64,000 nucleotides of DNA from Anseranas semipalmata (GCA_013399115.1 VXAA01003373.1:96678-160677); one strand, 5' to 3'; positions 48,983 through 62,259 are shown, numbered from the stretch's first letter. Translations and numbers: made by a program. The notes: a model not told the origin generated them from the letters alone.

Positions 48983-51488
48983 TCAATTACCACGTTTGAT
49001 TTCTTGAGAAAGAAATTTAAATGGAGTTATGTCTGTCTTGTATATATAGAACAATGGTTTATCATCAGAACTTTGACAACTTTGAAGTAGTAGTAGAAAA
49101 CACAGATGAAGCCAGTGTATATTCATAACTTTCATTTAAACTAATATAGGCCAATTAAAGACAAAAAAATCTAAATACAACTCTAAAAGCTTGCAGTACC
49201 TACTTGTTTGCATTATTTCTGATTTTGGTTGTATAAGCCCAGAAAGCAGTCGTGAATATCTTTCTCTGGAAAGGCTGACACATAAAAGATGCAGAAGGCA
49301 AGGTTTCCCTTTTCTGACTCATGTGAAGTAACAGCATTAATATATTACCAGAACTTCACTTACCTAAGTAAGATTACTTTCTTTTAAGTAGGCCTTAAAA
49401 TGTCATTTTCCATTTAAATCAGGTAATATGTTTGCATTAATTTTTAGTTTATAAGATATATCACATTGCCTTTATACATTTTTTTTTTTTTAATGCACTC
49501 AGCTGTTGGCTGTTATAATGGCATTTTATCCAAAGAATGACAAAGAAATTAATGCAAATCTGTTTTTCTTTCTAATCTGGTGCTGAAAATGCAGGCAGTG
49601 TTACAGAGATTTTAAAGTAGGTTGCTTAAAAGTACATTTCTATTCTCTATTCTTATATTAATCTTCACCTTTCCAATTAATATTAGATTGATTAAGAGAG
49701 ATTAATAAGTCAAAATATTCAAATGCACTGTTATCCTTTATAACATTATTATAGAATATAATTAATGCAATATATTTTAATGTTTGGTATTGTGCTTAGA
49801 AGAACATTCATGACCAACAATGGTATAAGATTCCATTGCACATTTTCATTTTTAGTAAGTTTTATAGCTACAGAAATAATTAAAGTTATATGCTACATTC
49901 AGTGATAATATTTTCCACAGATACTGATCCATTAACTATTTTGAATGAATTAGCCATGGTAAAATATGTAATCGAGTACTGAATAATCTGAGTAATAAAA
50001 CTGAGTACTGAGTTTGAGAAATTACTCAGAATGTGGCTTTGTTAATCATATCTTGATGCTTTTTGATCACTTTATAAGGTCTTCAGAGGTTCTTGACAAT
50101 GTAATATTTTTAATCCCTTTTTAAAGACTCATAGCGAACTTTAATTTTTTGTCTTTTCAAGTCTATTGAACTAGAATTTTATTTTTATTCAAAAGTGAAA
50201 GAAATATATAAGTAGCAAAAATCTGCTGAAACATACTTCTGAATTATTATTTGAATAATCCTGTAATTCACAGCTGGGGTGTTCTCTATAGACTAGCTCC
50301 AGTTCAGATAATCAGAAAATGGAAGGCTCTTCAAATTAGTCCATATGCACTGAAATTAGTTTGGAGTTTGAGGGCACAAATTCAGCAAACAAAAGCAAGC
50401 ACATTTAAAAAAAATCAAGTAGAGTTTTAAGCAGGCACTTTCAGAGATGCAAATAGCGAATAGGTTAGCCTAGTTTTTATCCATTAATTCTTAATTTTGA
50501 AGTGGTATGGAGTTCACTGAGACTAGTCCGGAGTGCACATTATAATTCTATAGACTTGGAAGATCAAGGGACTAAATATTTGTAGGTTTTTCACTTTTTC
50601 ATATTCATAAATATTCCTTATAGTGTGAACATAAAATATAGCCAAGTAATCATTACTGGCATTCTTTAGAGTTGACCTGAGAGAGTAAGGGAATATATGC
50701 AATTTCTCTTATGTCCACAGCCATCAAAGATATGCAAAAGGTGTAAATAGTTTTTACCTCTATAAATATAACCTATTGTTTGTTTCTTTTCTCTTCAATT
50801 TAAATAAAGAGTGGGAAAGAAGAGAATTAGAATGACCTCAGGAAAAAAAAAATGCTGTGATATGAGACTCTAGGAAATAAATTGGGCACATAAGCAGGAG
50901 ACTTAGTGTTTTTACAAAATACTACTGAAGACTGCTCTTCAGTACATCAGCAATACATTAAATTGAATGTAGATACAAACATAATTCATAAATCTAAAAA
51001 TTTATTTTTTCATCACTGCAGCTAAGCTTCCAAAGGAGACTTTGTTGCTGCAATATTAAATACTGGAATGCTTTTTGTGAAAGTCCTAAGCAGCCAATAC
51101 GTGGCATGTGAGGAAAATAAATGACTTTCTTTAAATCTTGCTTTTCTTTGTATGTGTTCCTGAAAGTGCCTTCATCTGCTTGGGAGTCACACAAAAGAGT
51201 GTCTTGTGCCTGTAAACATTCATGTCCATTGTAACACCTTTGCATGTGTCCTATGCAAAAACTCAGATTACCAAAGTCTAACTTCCCTGTGCTTTTTGTA
51301 GTTAGCTCAGTGGTCAGAGTCCTCACACTGGACTTGATTCCACCTCTGCCTGGTGAGGGGAAGGTCATACTTTGGAGTCAACAAACTAGTCTGTGGAGGG
51401 GAAGGAGAGTGAAAGTGTCTCAACTACTTCATCTTTCAATAAAACATAAGCCAAAGGCAGCCAGCTACCAAAAGTTAACTTTCCTTTC
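48983..51488. other. 2.5 kb AT-rich stretch, no gene seen
   Basis: An octamer ATGCAAAT at 49552-49559 lies in a stretch (about 49500-49620) of balanced composition that could be conserved noncoding DNA, but this cannot be judged from one genome. A tRNA-like A-box is at 51301-51313 (see rejected items). Confidence 0.55.
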
Positions 51489-52002
51489 ATAGAGACATAG
51501 AATGGCTTGGGTTGGAAGGGACCTTAAAGATCATCTGGTTCCAACCCTCCTGCCATAGGCAGGGATGCCACCCACTACACCAGGTTGCCCAGGGCCCCAT
51601 CCAGCCTGGCCTTGAACACCTCCAGGGATGGGGCATCCACATCTTCTCTGGGCAACCTGTTCCAGTGCCTCACCACCCTCTGAGGAAAGAATTTCCTCCT
51701 ATTATTTAATCCATATCTCCCACTTTTAGTTTAAAACCATTCCCCCTTGTCCTATCACTATCTGCCCATGTAAAAAGTCCCTCTCCATCTTTTTTGTAAG
51801 CCCCCTTTAAGTATTGAAAGGCCGCAATGAGGTCTCCCCAGAGCCTTCTCTTCTCCAGGCTGAACAACCCCAGATCTCTCAGCCTTTCTTCATAGGAGAG
51901 GTGCTCCAGCCCTCTGATCATCTTTGTGGCCCTCCTCTGGACCTGCTGTAACAGGTCCATATCTTTCTTGTGCTGGGGGCTGAGACCTGGATGCAGTAAG
52001 AA
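51489..52002 (-). mobile_element. CR1 copy, antisense
   Basis: Starts ACATAGAATGGCTTGGGTTG and runs through the same 3' UTR as 13470-13943. The minus frame 51960-51706 encodes [40 protein letters not shown] and AAFQYLKG, the C-terminal ORF2 region, before a frameshift. The octamer tail is reduced to about one unit, with a divergent AGAGACATAG in place of AGAATCATAG. The 5' truncation is near 52002 (GCTGAGACCTGGATGCAGTA). Confidence 0.93.
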
Positions 52003-53639
52003 AATCTGAATTCCAGGTTTTGTGCTTCAGTTCGGGTCAGACTTTGGATAACTGTGTGAAAAATCTTTAAATCACACTGTACTGTTTGTGTTTACTGAAC
52101 TGTAATGATTAGTCTAAAAAAATCACGTTTTTTCTGTTCTATAAGGTGAGCACTAATTATGCCACATGCTGCCCAGTAGCTCGGTGTAACTGTACCTAGT
52201 ATTGTGGCTTTCGTTGAATATTCCATACGTACAGCTTCACAGATTAAGGGCGATATTTAACATCTAATATTTAACTAGGTGTGTACCTACCTTTTGAATT
52301 CAGAGGTCTAGTACATCACCCTTGCTGCCTGTTTGCAGACTCTGTAAATAATAGTTGCCTTTACAAATACTGTATTAGACCAAAACGATATTAATGGCTA
52401 GTTTTTTGTGCTAGCATGTGTGCATGAAAAAGACATTAGACCTTTTTCGTATTGAACATACTGTGAAGAACATAGCTTGGGTCTGTGCAGGGTTAATAAG
52501 TGTTAGTTGTTATAGAATATGTAGTCCTAAATTGTTTGCCAGTTCAGTTCCCAGAGCAGAAGTGATCCTGTAGCATAGAAGCTGAATCTGTCACATTCAT
52601 CTTAGGCAGGATCCACTGAATTGTCAATCTTAATTGCTGTTCTCAAGATTGGCACAAAATGTATTGACAATTCAAAACAGGGTGGCAAAATGGCATACAC
52701 TTTATTCCTTTATTTCAGATGTATCTTTCCCCCTGGTTTGCAGATGCAGGCAGGCAAGTTGAGACTGTGAAATCTGTGAGTATTACCCAAAGACGTGACA
52801 CTCTACAGGTCTGTAATGAATAGCAGGAAGAGATGATTGTATGCTGCTTGCTACTGAATGCAGTGCAAGCTCCCTAAAAGCTTGCCTTGCAACAGGACAT
52901 GGTTTGAAGCATCATTCATACAGCTCGCTAAATGGTGGTGGGGTGGCTGTGTGTGTTTATGTGTGTGAGTTGATTTCCCCCTTCACCGAGTGTGCTATTT
53001 AACCAGAATTTTGAACTGGGATTTTTCAAGGATTCAGCTTCCCATAGTCTTTGATATGATTTCCATTGCAGTCATAGGGTGTTTTAAATGCTGACATCCT
53101 ACCTATTCTGTGGAATATCAGCACATAATACGGTAACACACTGAAATTTTATTGAAATGGATGCTAAGCGCAGTAGTAATACAATACTTGCTTAGTCTTT
53201 TTTGTATGCCACTACCATCATTCACATATATAATTTCTGTTTGCATAAAGTACTTATATCATAAATTAAATACTGGAAGAAAATGTCTCTTAATAAAAAA
53301 CATATCTGCATCCTTGTATATCTGCATCCTTGTGCACACGCTCTGAATGAGTAACAAAGCCAGCTAATTTATGTAGTTTATTCATATAGATATAGCCATT
53401 TGTCATGACAAGATAGTTAATGTATGACAGTAGCATCTCTCTTAGGCGTAATGTAAGCCATCCTTTCAGAAAATTCAGCACTGTTGTAAGGAAGTAAGCA
53501 AAAGCAGTTTTAAAGGTATCGGCTATGGCTGTGGCTAGAATAGTGTCTCTCCTGTCCCATAATATGGAACATGCCCTCACCTCTTCTCTTCCTTCTTTTT
53601 CTTCCTTCCCTCTTTTGGTATTCCCCCTAGTAAATCTGT
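52003..53639. other. Mostly unique sequence, no gene seen
   Basis: A 16-bp tandem duplication at about 53303-53335 (TATCTGCATCCTTGTA/G) is the only internal structure I noticed. Confidence 0.6.
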
Positions 53640-53793
53640 GGCTGCTTGTCACCATCCCTGTAAGTATTCAGAAGATGTGTAGATGTGGTGCTTAGGGTTT
53701 ACTGGTAGACTCGGCAGCGCTAGGTTAACGGTTGGACTTGATGATCTTGGAGGTCTTTTCCAACCTAAGTGATTCTATTATTCTATGATTCTT
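53640..53793 (+). mobile_element. CR1 3' fragment, sense
   Basis: CACCATCCCTGTAAGTATTC, GTTGGACTTGATGATCTTGG, AGGTCTTTTCCAACCTAAGT and the tail ATTCTATTATTCTATGATTC mark the last 150 bp of a CR1. Confidence 0.9.
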
Positions 53794-56700
53794 TTAGGAT
53801 CTGAAGCTGCATTATTCCTAGAGCAGTTATGGGGCTAACATAGAAGAGCTGATGTTACTGGTGTCAGTTTTATGAAGTTGCAGTTGCTGGAGAATTACAC
53901 ACCACTGGTATCAGCAGCTAACAGATTTACAGGCAGAGCTGTCCGAAAGGTATGGAAGCTTTCCCTCCATAGGATATTAGAGGAGTCTCATGGGTCTTTT
54001 TTGCTTCAGCAGTTTCTGAATGTACAATCTTCAGTTCCTTTATTTGTAAAATTCTCATTCTGGGGGGGAGTACGTGCATAAATGATGGGTGGTGATAAAA
54101 CTACAAGTTATTTCATGTGCAGAACTTCTGAATTAAAATATTACCCGATATCAGTTCCTTGTTATACTTGTCTGAAACCATCCTCTTTATTTGCTTTGCC
54201 TTTGGCAGCACATAAGTTAGTCTCTACAAAATTCTACTGTGTTATATTTCATGTGTCTGTATAGTATAGGGATACATACATACAGGGAAGTAAGCTGTTT
54301 AATATTCATTATTTTAATGAAAATTTTCAAAAATTCAAGTCAATACAATACAGTTGCATCTATCAGAATAGTTTTATAATTTGAAATATTAAACTGTCAG
54401 TGAATGTTATTTTGTCCAGACAGTAAAAATTGGTAAGGCCCTGTTATCAAAGACAGTTTGTCACTTTCAATTATTAGCTTTTCGCCTTAGTTATATTCTC
54501 TATATTCACGTACTTGACTTAAAATTAAACTTAGTGAAACTCTGAATCTTACCCATGACTAAGTGAATTTGAATAATGAAAAAAAATGCAGAAAGATTCA
54601 GTGCAAAATGATTATTTTTTAAGAATTCTGAAATGCTTAGCCGAATTTCTTATTTATTAAATGAACTGAAGTTAGCCCATACACATTAATTTTCATACAG
54701 GTGTATTTTATCTGTAAACTAGTTTTTATCATCCATCAAATTATCATTTATTAAAAAAACATACTTTCAATTGCAGTCAGCCTCACTGAAAGTTTATTCT
54801 TATTTGTGGGAAGCAGATTTGGTACCAGGCACATGACCTGAATCTCTTTGTTGACCTGGAAGGACAGTCTTGCAGCTGCTCACATTTTTTTCCCCTCTAC
54901 AAGGGGTACTAAGACTGTGCATAACAATATTAATTCAACTTTATCTTCAGGCTTAAACTCAGTTCACTTTTTATAGCTGAGTTATAAAGTGGTAACACCT
55001 TTGAAATTTGCCACCTGGTAAAAGGTGGCATTGGGGGATAAGAGAATTATTTTAATTTAGTAGGAGAACTGTTCTGGTGTATTATGTTTGAGCAGTCTAA
55101 GAAATTCAAAAAGGCTCAGCGCAGATCATCATCTGGAATAAGCCATCGCAACCACTTGGCTCCAAGGAGAGTGTGGCAGTCTGTGCTTTGTGTCCCCTTG
55201 AGTTTGTGTCTTTGCTAGTGCTGCTCAGCTGCTCAGTGCACAGTGGTATGAAATGCAATGCCATAAATATGTTGAGCTGTTAAGAAAGGAAGGAAAATCA
55301 CCACTCATTTCCAGTATTGCATCTGCTTTTTGGGTTTCTTCCTGCAGCTCTCTACTTATTGCTACATTAAGCTAAAGGAATGAGTAGTCATCATGAGTAC
55401 TTCACATCTGCAAGAAGATAGGACAATACATCTCCAACCTGTCATGTTTAGCTACTCATGGCAGCAGTATGACAATCCTTTATGAAATCTTTACCCATTA
55501 TCCCAGTCTTTCCAGCTAGTAACTCCCACTGTAATTTCTACAGTTGAGACAAAGTTCTTTCTCATCCAACTTAAACCTATCTGGTGGGTTGGTCTGCCAT
55601 CAACAGCTACCTCATGAATTTTTATTATTTGCTACATTTATTAATGGATAGGATTAAGGGAAATGAAAAAATACTTCAAAAGAATCCATATAATTTATTA
55701 TATTGAAAAAAAAACTACAGAAAATTGCATGCATGTTAAGAACAATGTAGAAAGAATATAATTTTGCTATATTTTAGAAATGGGAGGACTTCAACTTTTG
55801 CAGGGAAGTAGAGTTTAAGTTGAAACTGTAACTTTGAATTTCTGAGTCATGATAATCTTTTTCATTCAACTTTTGGTAGAAATGTGGAATCAAATATGCT
55901 AGAAAATATTTAACCAAAGTATTAAAAAAAATTTATGATGACAATTCTGTGTTCATAGTGAAGGTGGTGTTTCCCTATTGCATTACCAGTTGGGTAATTA
56001 AAGTATGAATGCACTCTGAATGTATTACGAATACTTGATTCATGTATTAAGGTTTCTTGCTTTGTGTATTTGTCTGACATAAGAGGTTTGGAGACCATAA
56101 ATCAACAAATGAGCAATTATTTTTTTCTTTTTTATTTTATTTTTTTAACATACATAATGGGAAGCAATCAGTCTGGCAAATATAAGGAATTTAATTTGGT
56201 CAGTGGCACATATTTATTTATTATTCATGGTTTGAGTCAAAATCTTCATTAACTGAGAATGAATGGTGAAAGAGCGCAATGATTTTGTTGGGACTGAGAG
56301 GAAGGAGGAAAGAATGCATGTCTGAAGAAGCAGTAGCCTTACTCCTGGTCTGAGGTTAAGCTGATTCCTTGCAGTAGGAATTTTGTCTACTTCTGTGATA
56401 TTAAAAGGAAAGAGAAGGGAGGAAAGAAGAGCAGCTGGGCCATACTTTGATGAAAGAGGCTCCCTTGAGACTTGAGCTAGAAATAGAACTACTGAGAATA
56501 ACTTAAGGAAAGGTTGTTGAGCTTCTCAGTTGTTCTCCAATAGCATATGTATTTAAAAATTGAGGTCTCCTGTGACATCTTTCCGTGTTTCTGTTTTTAG
56601 CAGGAATGGTTTGCCTCCTTTCAGGTGAGTGAATCATTGTGTAGATTTATATGCATCTAGTATCTGCTTGCTGGGCTTTGTACTTGTAAGCTCTCTGTTT

Positions 56701-57042
56701 CCTGTATCCTCGCAATTTAAAAAAATAAATAAATAAATTCAGACAGCAAGATCCAACATGACAAAAGACTGTTAGAAATATGAATGTGGAAAATATACCA
56801 GTAAATTTCCAAGCCATTAATTTATGTCTGAGTGTAGCTAGGAGAAATGTATATTCATTTAAGTTAATCATCAGATTTCCAAGACCATCTGGAACAAACT
56901 ATTCCTTCTATCAATGCATGCAAAGCTGAAAAGGCCGTGGATGCACTGTTAGCTGTGTGGGGGAGACAGAGCACTCCAGCGCATAGTCAGCATCTTTTCT
57001 CTGTTGTTGCATGGCAAGACTATTTAGAGGCAGAATAGGTCA
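53794..57042. other. 3.2 kb AT-rich stretch, no gene seen
   Basis: No exon or named repeat recognised. Minor homopolymers and an AAAT run near 56716-56736. Confidence 0.6.
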
Positions 57043-57080
57043 NNNNNNNNNNNNNNNNNNNNNNNNNNNNNNNNNNNNNN
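57043..57080. other. Assembly gap, 38 N
   Basis: Followed directly by 13 A residues (57081-57093), so the homopolymer may have broken the assembly. Confidence 1.
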
Positions 57081-57120
57081 AAAAAAAAAAAAAGGAAGCT
57101 TAATTGGGGTATTTGGCTAA

Positions 57121-58178
57121 TGTGGCAAGGTTTTGGTAGCAAGGGGGGCTGCAGGAGTGGCCTCTGTGAGAAGAGACCAGAAACTGCCCCAGTTTAGTTA
57201 AGAGCCAGTTCCAGCTGGCTCCAAAAGGGACCCACCTCTGGCCAAAGCTGAGCCAGTGAGTGATGCTGGTTCTGTCTCAGAGAGCATATTTAAGAAAAGG
57301 AAAAAATGCTGTGTAACAGCAACAGAGAAAGAGGAATGAGAACATGTAAAGAGAAACAATTATGCAGACAGCAAGGTCAGTGTAGAACGAGGGGGAGGAG
57401 GTGCTCCAGGTTCTATAGCTGAAGTTCCCCTGAAGACCGTGGAGAAAACCAGGCTGTCCCTGTGCAGCCCACAGGTACCACAGTGGAGCAGATCTCCACG
57501 CTGCAGCCCATGGAGGAGCCCACACTGGAACAGGTGGATGTGGCCTGAAGGAGGCTGCGGCCCATGGAGAGCTGGCTCCAGGCCAGAACTGCAGCCCGGG
57601 AGAACTCCAGCCCACAGTGGAGCAGGAGGTCTGGTGGGAGCTGTAGCCCATGAGGGATCCATGCTGGAGCAGTCCATTCCTGAAGGACTGCACCCTGTGG
57701 TATGGACCCATATGGGAGCAGTTCTGGAAGAGCTGCAGCTTGTGGGAAGCCCACGCAGGACCAGTTCGGGAAGGATGGCATCCCGTGGGAGGGACCCCAT
57801 GCTGTAACAGGAGAAGAGAGTGACCATGAAGGAGCAGCAGATGACTAAGTGTTATGACTGTCCACAGCCCCCATTCCCTGTTCCCCTGCACTGCGTGGGG
57901 GGAGGAGGTAGAAGAGGGTGGATGGGACGAAGGTGTTTTTAGTTTGCTTGTAGTTCTCTCTGCTCTAGTCTGTTATTAGTAGGCAATAAATTACATTCAT
58001 CTCCCTATGCTGAATCTGTTTTGCCCATGATGATAATTGGTGAGTGATCTCCCTGTCCTTATCTCGGCCCATGAGCCTTTTTTCATCATATTGTCTCCCC
58101 CTGTTCTTTTGATGAGGGGAGGGGGGGTGAGAGAGCAGTGTGGTGTATCTGAGCTACCTACTGATGTGAAACCACCAC
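57121..58178 (+). mobile_element. Long GC-rich LTR (about 1.06 kb), solo
   Basis: Starts TGTGGCAAGGTTTTGGTAGC and ends near GAAACCACCAC, the ends of a long avian LTR family. AATAAA is at 57985-57990. The middle (about 57425-57790) is an array of degenerate repeats around GCTGCAGCCCATGG and GGAGCAG. The 3' side has the CTCCCCCTGTTCTTTTGATG and GAGAGAGCAG blocks. The last bases look mutated (CCACCACG rather than CCACCACA), and no target duplication was found. The long frames on both strands here (up to 204 codons) come from the GC-rich repeat array and resemble no retroviral protein. Confidence 0.8.
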
Positions 58179-58550
58179 GATTAGTAACTTGGAAAATTTA
58201 GAGTCTGAACAAACTCTTCCCTCTCTAACCCTATCATCTACATTTTTCTTTCAGCTAGTAAAGAAGAAAATATATTTTTCTCCATAGAAGCAGTTTCAGT
58301 ATAGCACAATGGTCCCTTCTTATTGTCTTCCTTGTTTTTCAGAAGCGCTGCTCAGTCAATTTGTCTGAGGTTACACAATAAGCTGGTAGCTACTATTTTG
58401 TTTATTGCAGCTTGTAATACTCTTAAGATGCACAGATATGCAGAACAACAGTGGAATAAAGCATATTATTGCTAGGCACACGGATGTCCTCGTTTCTGTA
58501 TTTTTTTCTCATGGTGTCCAAGGAGTAAGTTGCATTATGAGTAGTAAAGC
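58179..58550. other. Unique sequence, no gene seen
   Basis: Nothing recognised; may include the left part of the decayed repeat that follows. Confidence 0.5.
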
Positions 58551-58615
58551 AATTAGTCATTTACAAAGGTGATAATTTTTGTGTGCCTTTTAATTTTCTA
58601 ATCCTGTAGTATCAC
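58551..58615. repeat. Diverged 64-bp repeat, copy A
   Basis: About 56 of 64 positions match 60648-60711 by eye (shared TCATTTACAA, TGATAATTTTTGTG, CCTGTAGTATCAC). It could be a decayed antisense CR1 fragment, since copy B reads TTTTTGTGGCCCTT where the CR1 at 51 kb reads ATCTTTGTGGCCCT. Confidence 0.7.
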
Positions 58616-60647
58616 AGTTTGATCCCCAGATTACTTTTAGAAGGAAGCAACATTGTCTATTGAATGACAAATGTGTCATCTACGCTTTCCTCTATTTAAA
58701 GATATTGTTTTTGCATAGAAAAGGAATCTCTGAGACAGCAATAATGCATCTCTGAGCTGAATTGGTGTACCTAAAAAGTCCTATTTGACGTTCTGATATT
58801 TTTTTTATCTGGCACTTCTACCTAACTTTGTCTTTTATAAAATAAATTTATAACAATCTGCTGAAACTCCAGATAGAACCCTCAGTTGCAAATATAATTG
58901 CTGGTAGCAGAGTGAAAGGCATGTCTTTTGATCACAAACAGAACTTTAACCTACTGTTGCTTTAAGAAAATGGTTTAAAGTCTTTATAAAACTATCTCTT
59001 TTGTGTTGTTGCAAATGATTGCTAATGAAAGTCATGACTTTCGACAATCCATCTCAATTTGGTGAGTTCAGTTCCACAGTTTATTGATTGCTAAGCATTC
59101 AGTTAGCACTTTTTAGAGAACAACTTGTGTGAAGACTTTTTTGCATTTTTACTTATGGAATATTTCTTTTATACTTTTGCAAGTTATAAATGGCAAAACC
59201 ATAGCTGTTTGTTTTTTAATTGAAGAACTGATTTTTTATTTTCTGGACTATGAACTGCAGATATGTAATATATAATATATACCAAGTTACATTGAACTGT
59301 TTTTGGATAACTTTGCATGATCAATCCTGCATAAGTGAAAAGGGAAAAAAAAGGAAAATACAGAAGGATTTTGTATTCCTATAACAATTAAATCATATGA
59401 CATTTTCTGAGTAAAGAGTTCTTTATTTGAGGCCAGGGCTTCAATAGAAGTCATAAGAAATATATTCCAAATAAGTAAGCAAAATACCTAAGTATTCTAT
59501 AAATTCTCTAAGTACTCTATACAGTGACAATGTTCTACTATTTTCTGAACCTCCAGAATGAAAACTATTTCTAAATCTAAGCCTCTGTTTTCTCAGAAAT
59601 GCAGTATAGTTTAAAGTTGTATGAATTATCTCCCTTATCTATGAATTATCTGTTTCAAAGGGGTTTTTGTTTGTTTGTTTGTTGTTTTTCCCTTTGAAAC
59701 TTACCCACGATACAATTTTAACTGCTGATGTTTACTATTGCTTTATTCAGACCTTTGCAACTCAAGAGTGGCAGTTTTACTAGTTGCTTTCCAGTTTCCT
59801 GAGAAGAAAGATACAGGTAGTTAAAGCTATATATGAAGTCCCTTTTTTTCCTAGCATTTTCCCTTTAACTCCCTGTCAGCATTAGTGTAAGCTAACGATT
59901 TTCATTTTCCTATTCTTTCTGTCATAGCCTATTTATGTGTAAAGTCAGTGAGCAGTAATCAAGGCTGAGTAGTATGTTATTATTTATAAGAGTGAACAAC
60001 TGTACAAGGTGCAGGGGAGAGCAGACTAGATACCTACATAATAACAGTAGGTACTAACTAGTATCTACCCAACATGTCTTCTGAGGATTAATCTCTGTCC
60101 TACTTGAATAAATCTAAACTTGGACAAAAAAAACAAAGGTCTGAAATATAAACTTGCTCAATCTGAACAGCCTCTAGGAGACCTTCGGACAGGGTGCATT
60201 TTCCTTCTTACTTACAGTGGGCTGAAGAGATGTTAAATTGAGGGAAGAATCACTACACACATTTTTACTGGGATTTTATTGCTGTTTTACCTGTTCTTTC
60301 AAAGTAAGGAGGAAGTAAAAGGCAATTAGAGAACAGCACTCTTGTTCAAATCAAAGTGCTTTTTCTAAGAAAAGAGGAGCACTGTATAGTCAGATGCTGT
60401 AGATCCTCAGATTTAAACTTTAATTTCTGTTTGCACCCTTTTAAGATCCATAAGGCTCAAAGACTGAATTTCCTCATCAACACTTTTGAGTTCTTCTTAA
60501 ACCATTTCTTTTTTTGAGGACAGCATGGCATTCTGAACTCTGAAAATTAGTCTGTATAAAGTTTCTGGGATGGATTTTTTTTTCTTCTTTCCTGTTTTAT
60601 TTGGTATTCATTCTTGTTTGCCATTTCATAAGGAAACATTTGAGATT
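58616..60647. other. 2 kb AT-rich stretch, no gene seen
   Basis: A (GTTT)n run at about 59668-59683. No exon recognised. Confidence 0.6.
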
Positions 60648-60711
60648 ATTGGTCATTTACAATGTTGATAATTTTTGTGGCCCTTTTAGTTTTCTCAACC
60701 TGTAGTATCAC
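60648..60711. repeat. Diverged 64-bp repeat, copy B
   Basis: Partner of 58551-58615 in the same orientation, 2.1 kb downstream. Confidence 0.7.
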
Positions 60712-60890
60712 CCTTCAGTAGCATGGTCATAAATTTGTTGAAGGTTTGGTTTTCTTATTTCTGTACTGTTAACTGAATTGTTTAAAGATAAAAAGTGTTC
60801 TAGACTAAGCACTTTTTGTGTTTGAAATTTTGAACTGAATTTTTGAGATTCCTATGGTAAGTTCAGGCTTTGCCCTGACTGACTAAGATT

Positions 60891-61166
60891 ATGGGAAAAG
60901 CCCATCTGGAGTCTTTGATGTTCAGTGATTACAGAATAGGCCCTCCATCCATTCTGAGGTATGAAAGTGCTAAAAAGTGTTTTGAAAAATTCAAAGAATC
61001 TTCAGATGAATTTGTGCTGGGGTTCCTGCAGAATGCAATCAACAAGCATCTCATTGAATATGTGGTTCAGATTACCTGCACAAACAGGAAATGTTGCTTT
61101 CATATCACCGGTCATAATCAATTACCAATTGTTCGTAAGTATCTATACATGCCTTTCATGAACTGA
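60891..61166 (+). other. Unrecognised 91-codon frame with donor-like site
   Basis: Starts at ATG 60891 and encodes a mixed, non-repetitive peptide (for example RYESAKKCFEKFKESSDEFV, then LQNAINKHLIEYVVQITC). A donor-like GTTCGTAAGT has GTAAGT at 61135-61140, inside the frame. No acceptor-like pyrimidine tract is evident just upstream, and no family is recognised. Chance is the default explanation at this length in AT-rich DNA, but the composition is more protein-like than most frames here. Confidence 0.25.
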
Positions 61167-62258
61167 TACAAAACGAGTGGTCTTTGTTCTCCGAAGCTCT
61201 TTAACTAGTTCCTATATTAACAAGCTGCTGACTGAATTTAAAGGGTTGATTATGCAGACAGAGCTTTTATAGTGAAAAAGAGATAGCTCCTCAAAAAGGA
61301 TCAGTAGCAGACTTTTTATCTGGGCTTTCTTAGAAAATAAATAAAAGATTAACTTACTGTCTTCTACTAAGCTTATTATGTGCTAGTTTTGGGGATAGTA
61401 ATTTAAAATGTGCTTGGCCTTCAGAGCTTGTTTTTGAGTAGCCATTTAATGACTTGTTAAGTGGCAGATATACTGATGAGTTCGTGGGTGTAAAGCATTG
61501 TTTATAAATGGCAAGCAGGCAAGAGGACAAAATTTGTAGAAAACACTGTCTAGTGATTCAAAGACAAAATGACTACGCTTATTTCAGCCCAATCTAACTT
61601 TATAGAACTAGCGTAAAAACAGAAGGGTTCTTCTGTTTTTCTGACCTGAAAAGTGCATGTTTTGAATTGCCAAGAGGTAGGATTAGTACCTTATCTGTTC
61701 AACTGTAAGCTGACTTAGACCAAGTTCTGTTTTAACAAACAAAATGAACCCATTCAGACCTGCTCATTCCTGTCATTTTTATTTCTCAGAATTGTTGCTC
61801 TTGTTGCTTCTGAATTCCCTGGAGGAAGGGTAGAAATGTGTCTGTTTAACCCTACCAACCTCATTTGTGAGGCACTGATTTCTTTCTTGTGAACTACTTG
61901 TCATTCTAATTCTTCAGCAATAAAACTGAAGAAGTATACATAGGGCCACAATAAAATTGAGGGAAAATAATTGAAAGAAAAAGTTGAAATCTCTTCCCAC
62001 TACCATACTAATGAGCTTAGCTCCATCATTACAGTTTATGTGAAAATATTTGTTGATCATCCAAAGATATGAAAACAAACTTGGATTTCTGTTCAACATG
62101 GTTGGCAGTCCAGATAGGACCGGAACACATAAGCAGATTAAGTCACTCATGGAAAGAATACATTTATTTTATTCTTTAGGGGGAGCTCATAAGAGGTATC
62201 TTGCATGAACTACTTGAACATATAACAAGGTGAATATAACAGAATTAAGGAAATGTTC
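61167..62258. other. AT-rich stretch, no gene seen
   Basis: Nothing recognised. Confidence 0.6.
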
Positions 62259-62259
62259 N
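62259..62259. other. Single-base assembly gap
   Basis: One N immediately before the body of a CR1 whose 3' end is missing. Confidence 0.95.

Noticed and set aside
51301..51345. tRNA-like sequence: TTAGCTCAGTGG (A-box) and GACTTGATTCC (weak B-box)
   Set aside because: The A-box match is good, but the B-box has about three mismatches and sits about 16 bp too close. No cloverleaf ends were found. At best it is a degraded tRNA-derived relic.
55530..55625. Possible antisense CR1-like block (AGTTCTTTCTCATCCAACTT)
   Set aside because: A single short block without supporting neighbours; too weak to call.
57277..57891. 204-codon minus frame with a hydrophobic C-terminus
   Set aside because: Lies wholly in a GC-rich LTR repeat array, with competing frames on both strands; no similarity to gag, pol or env features.
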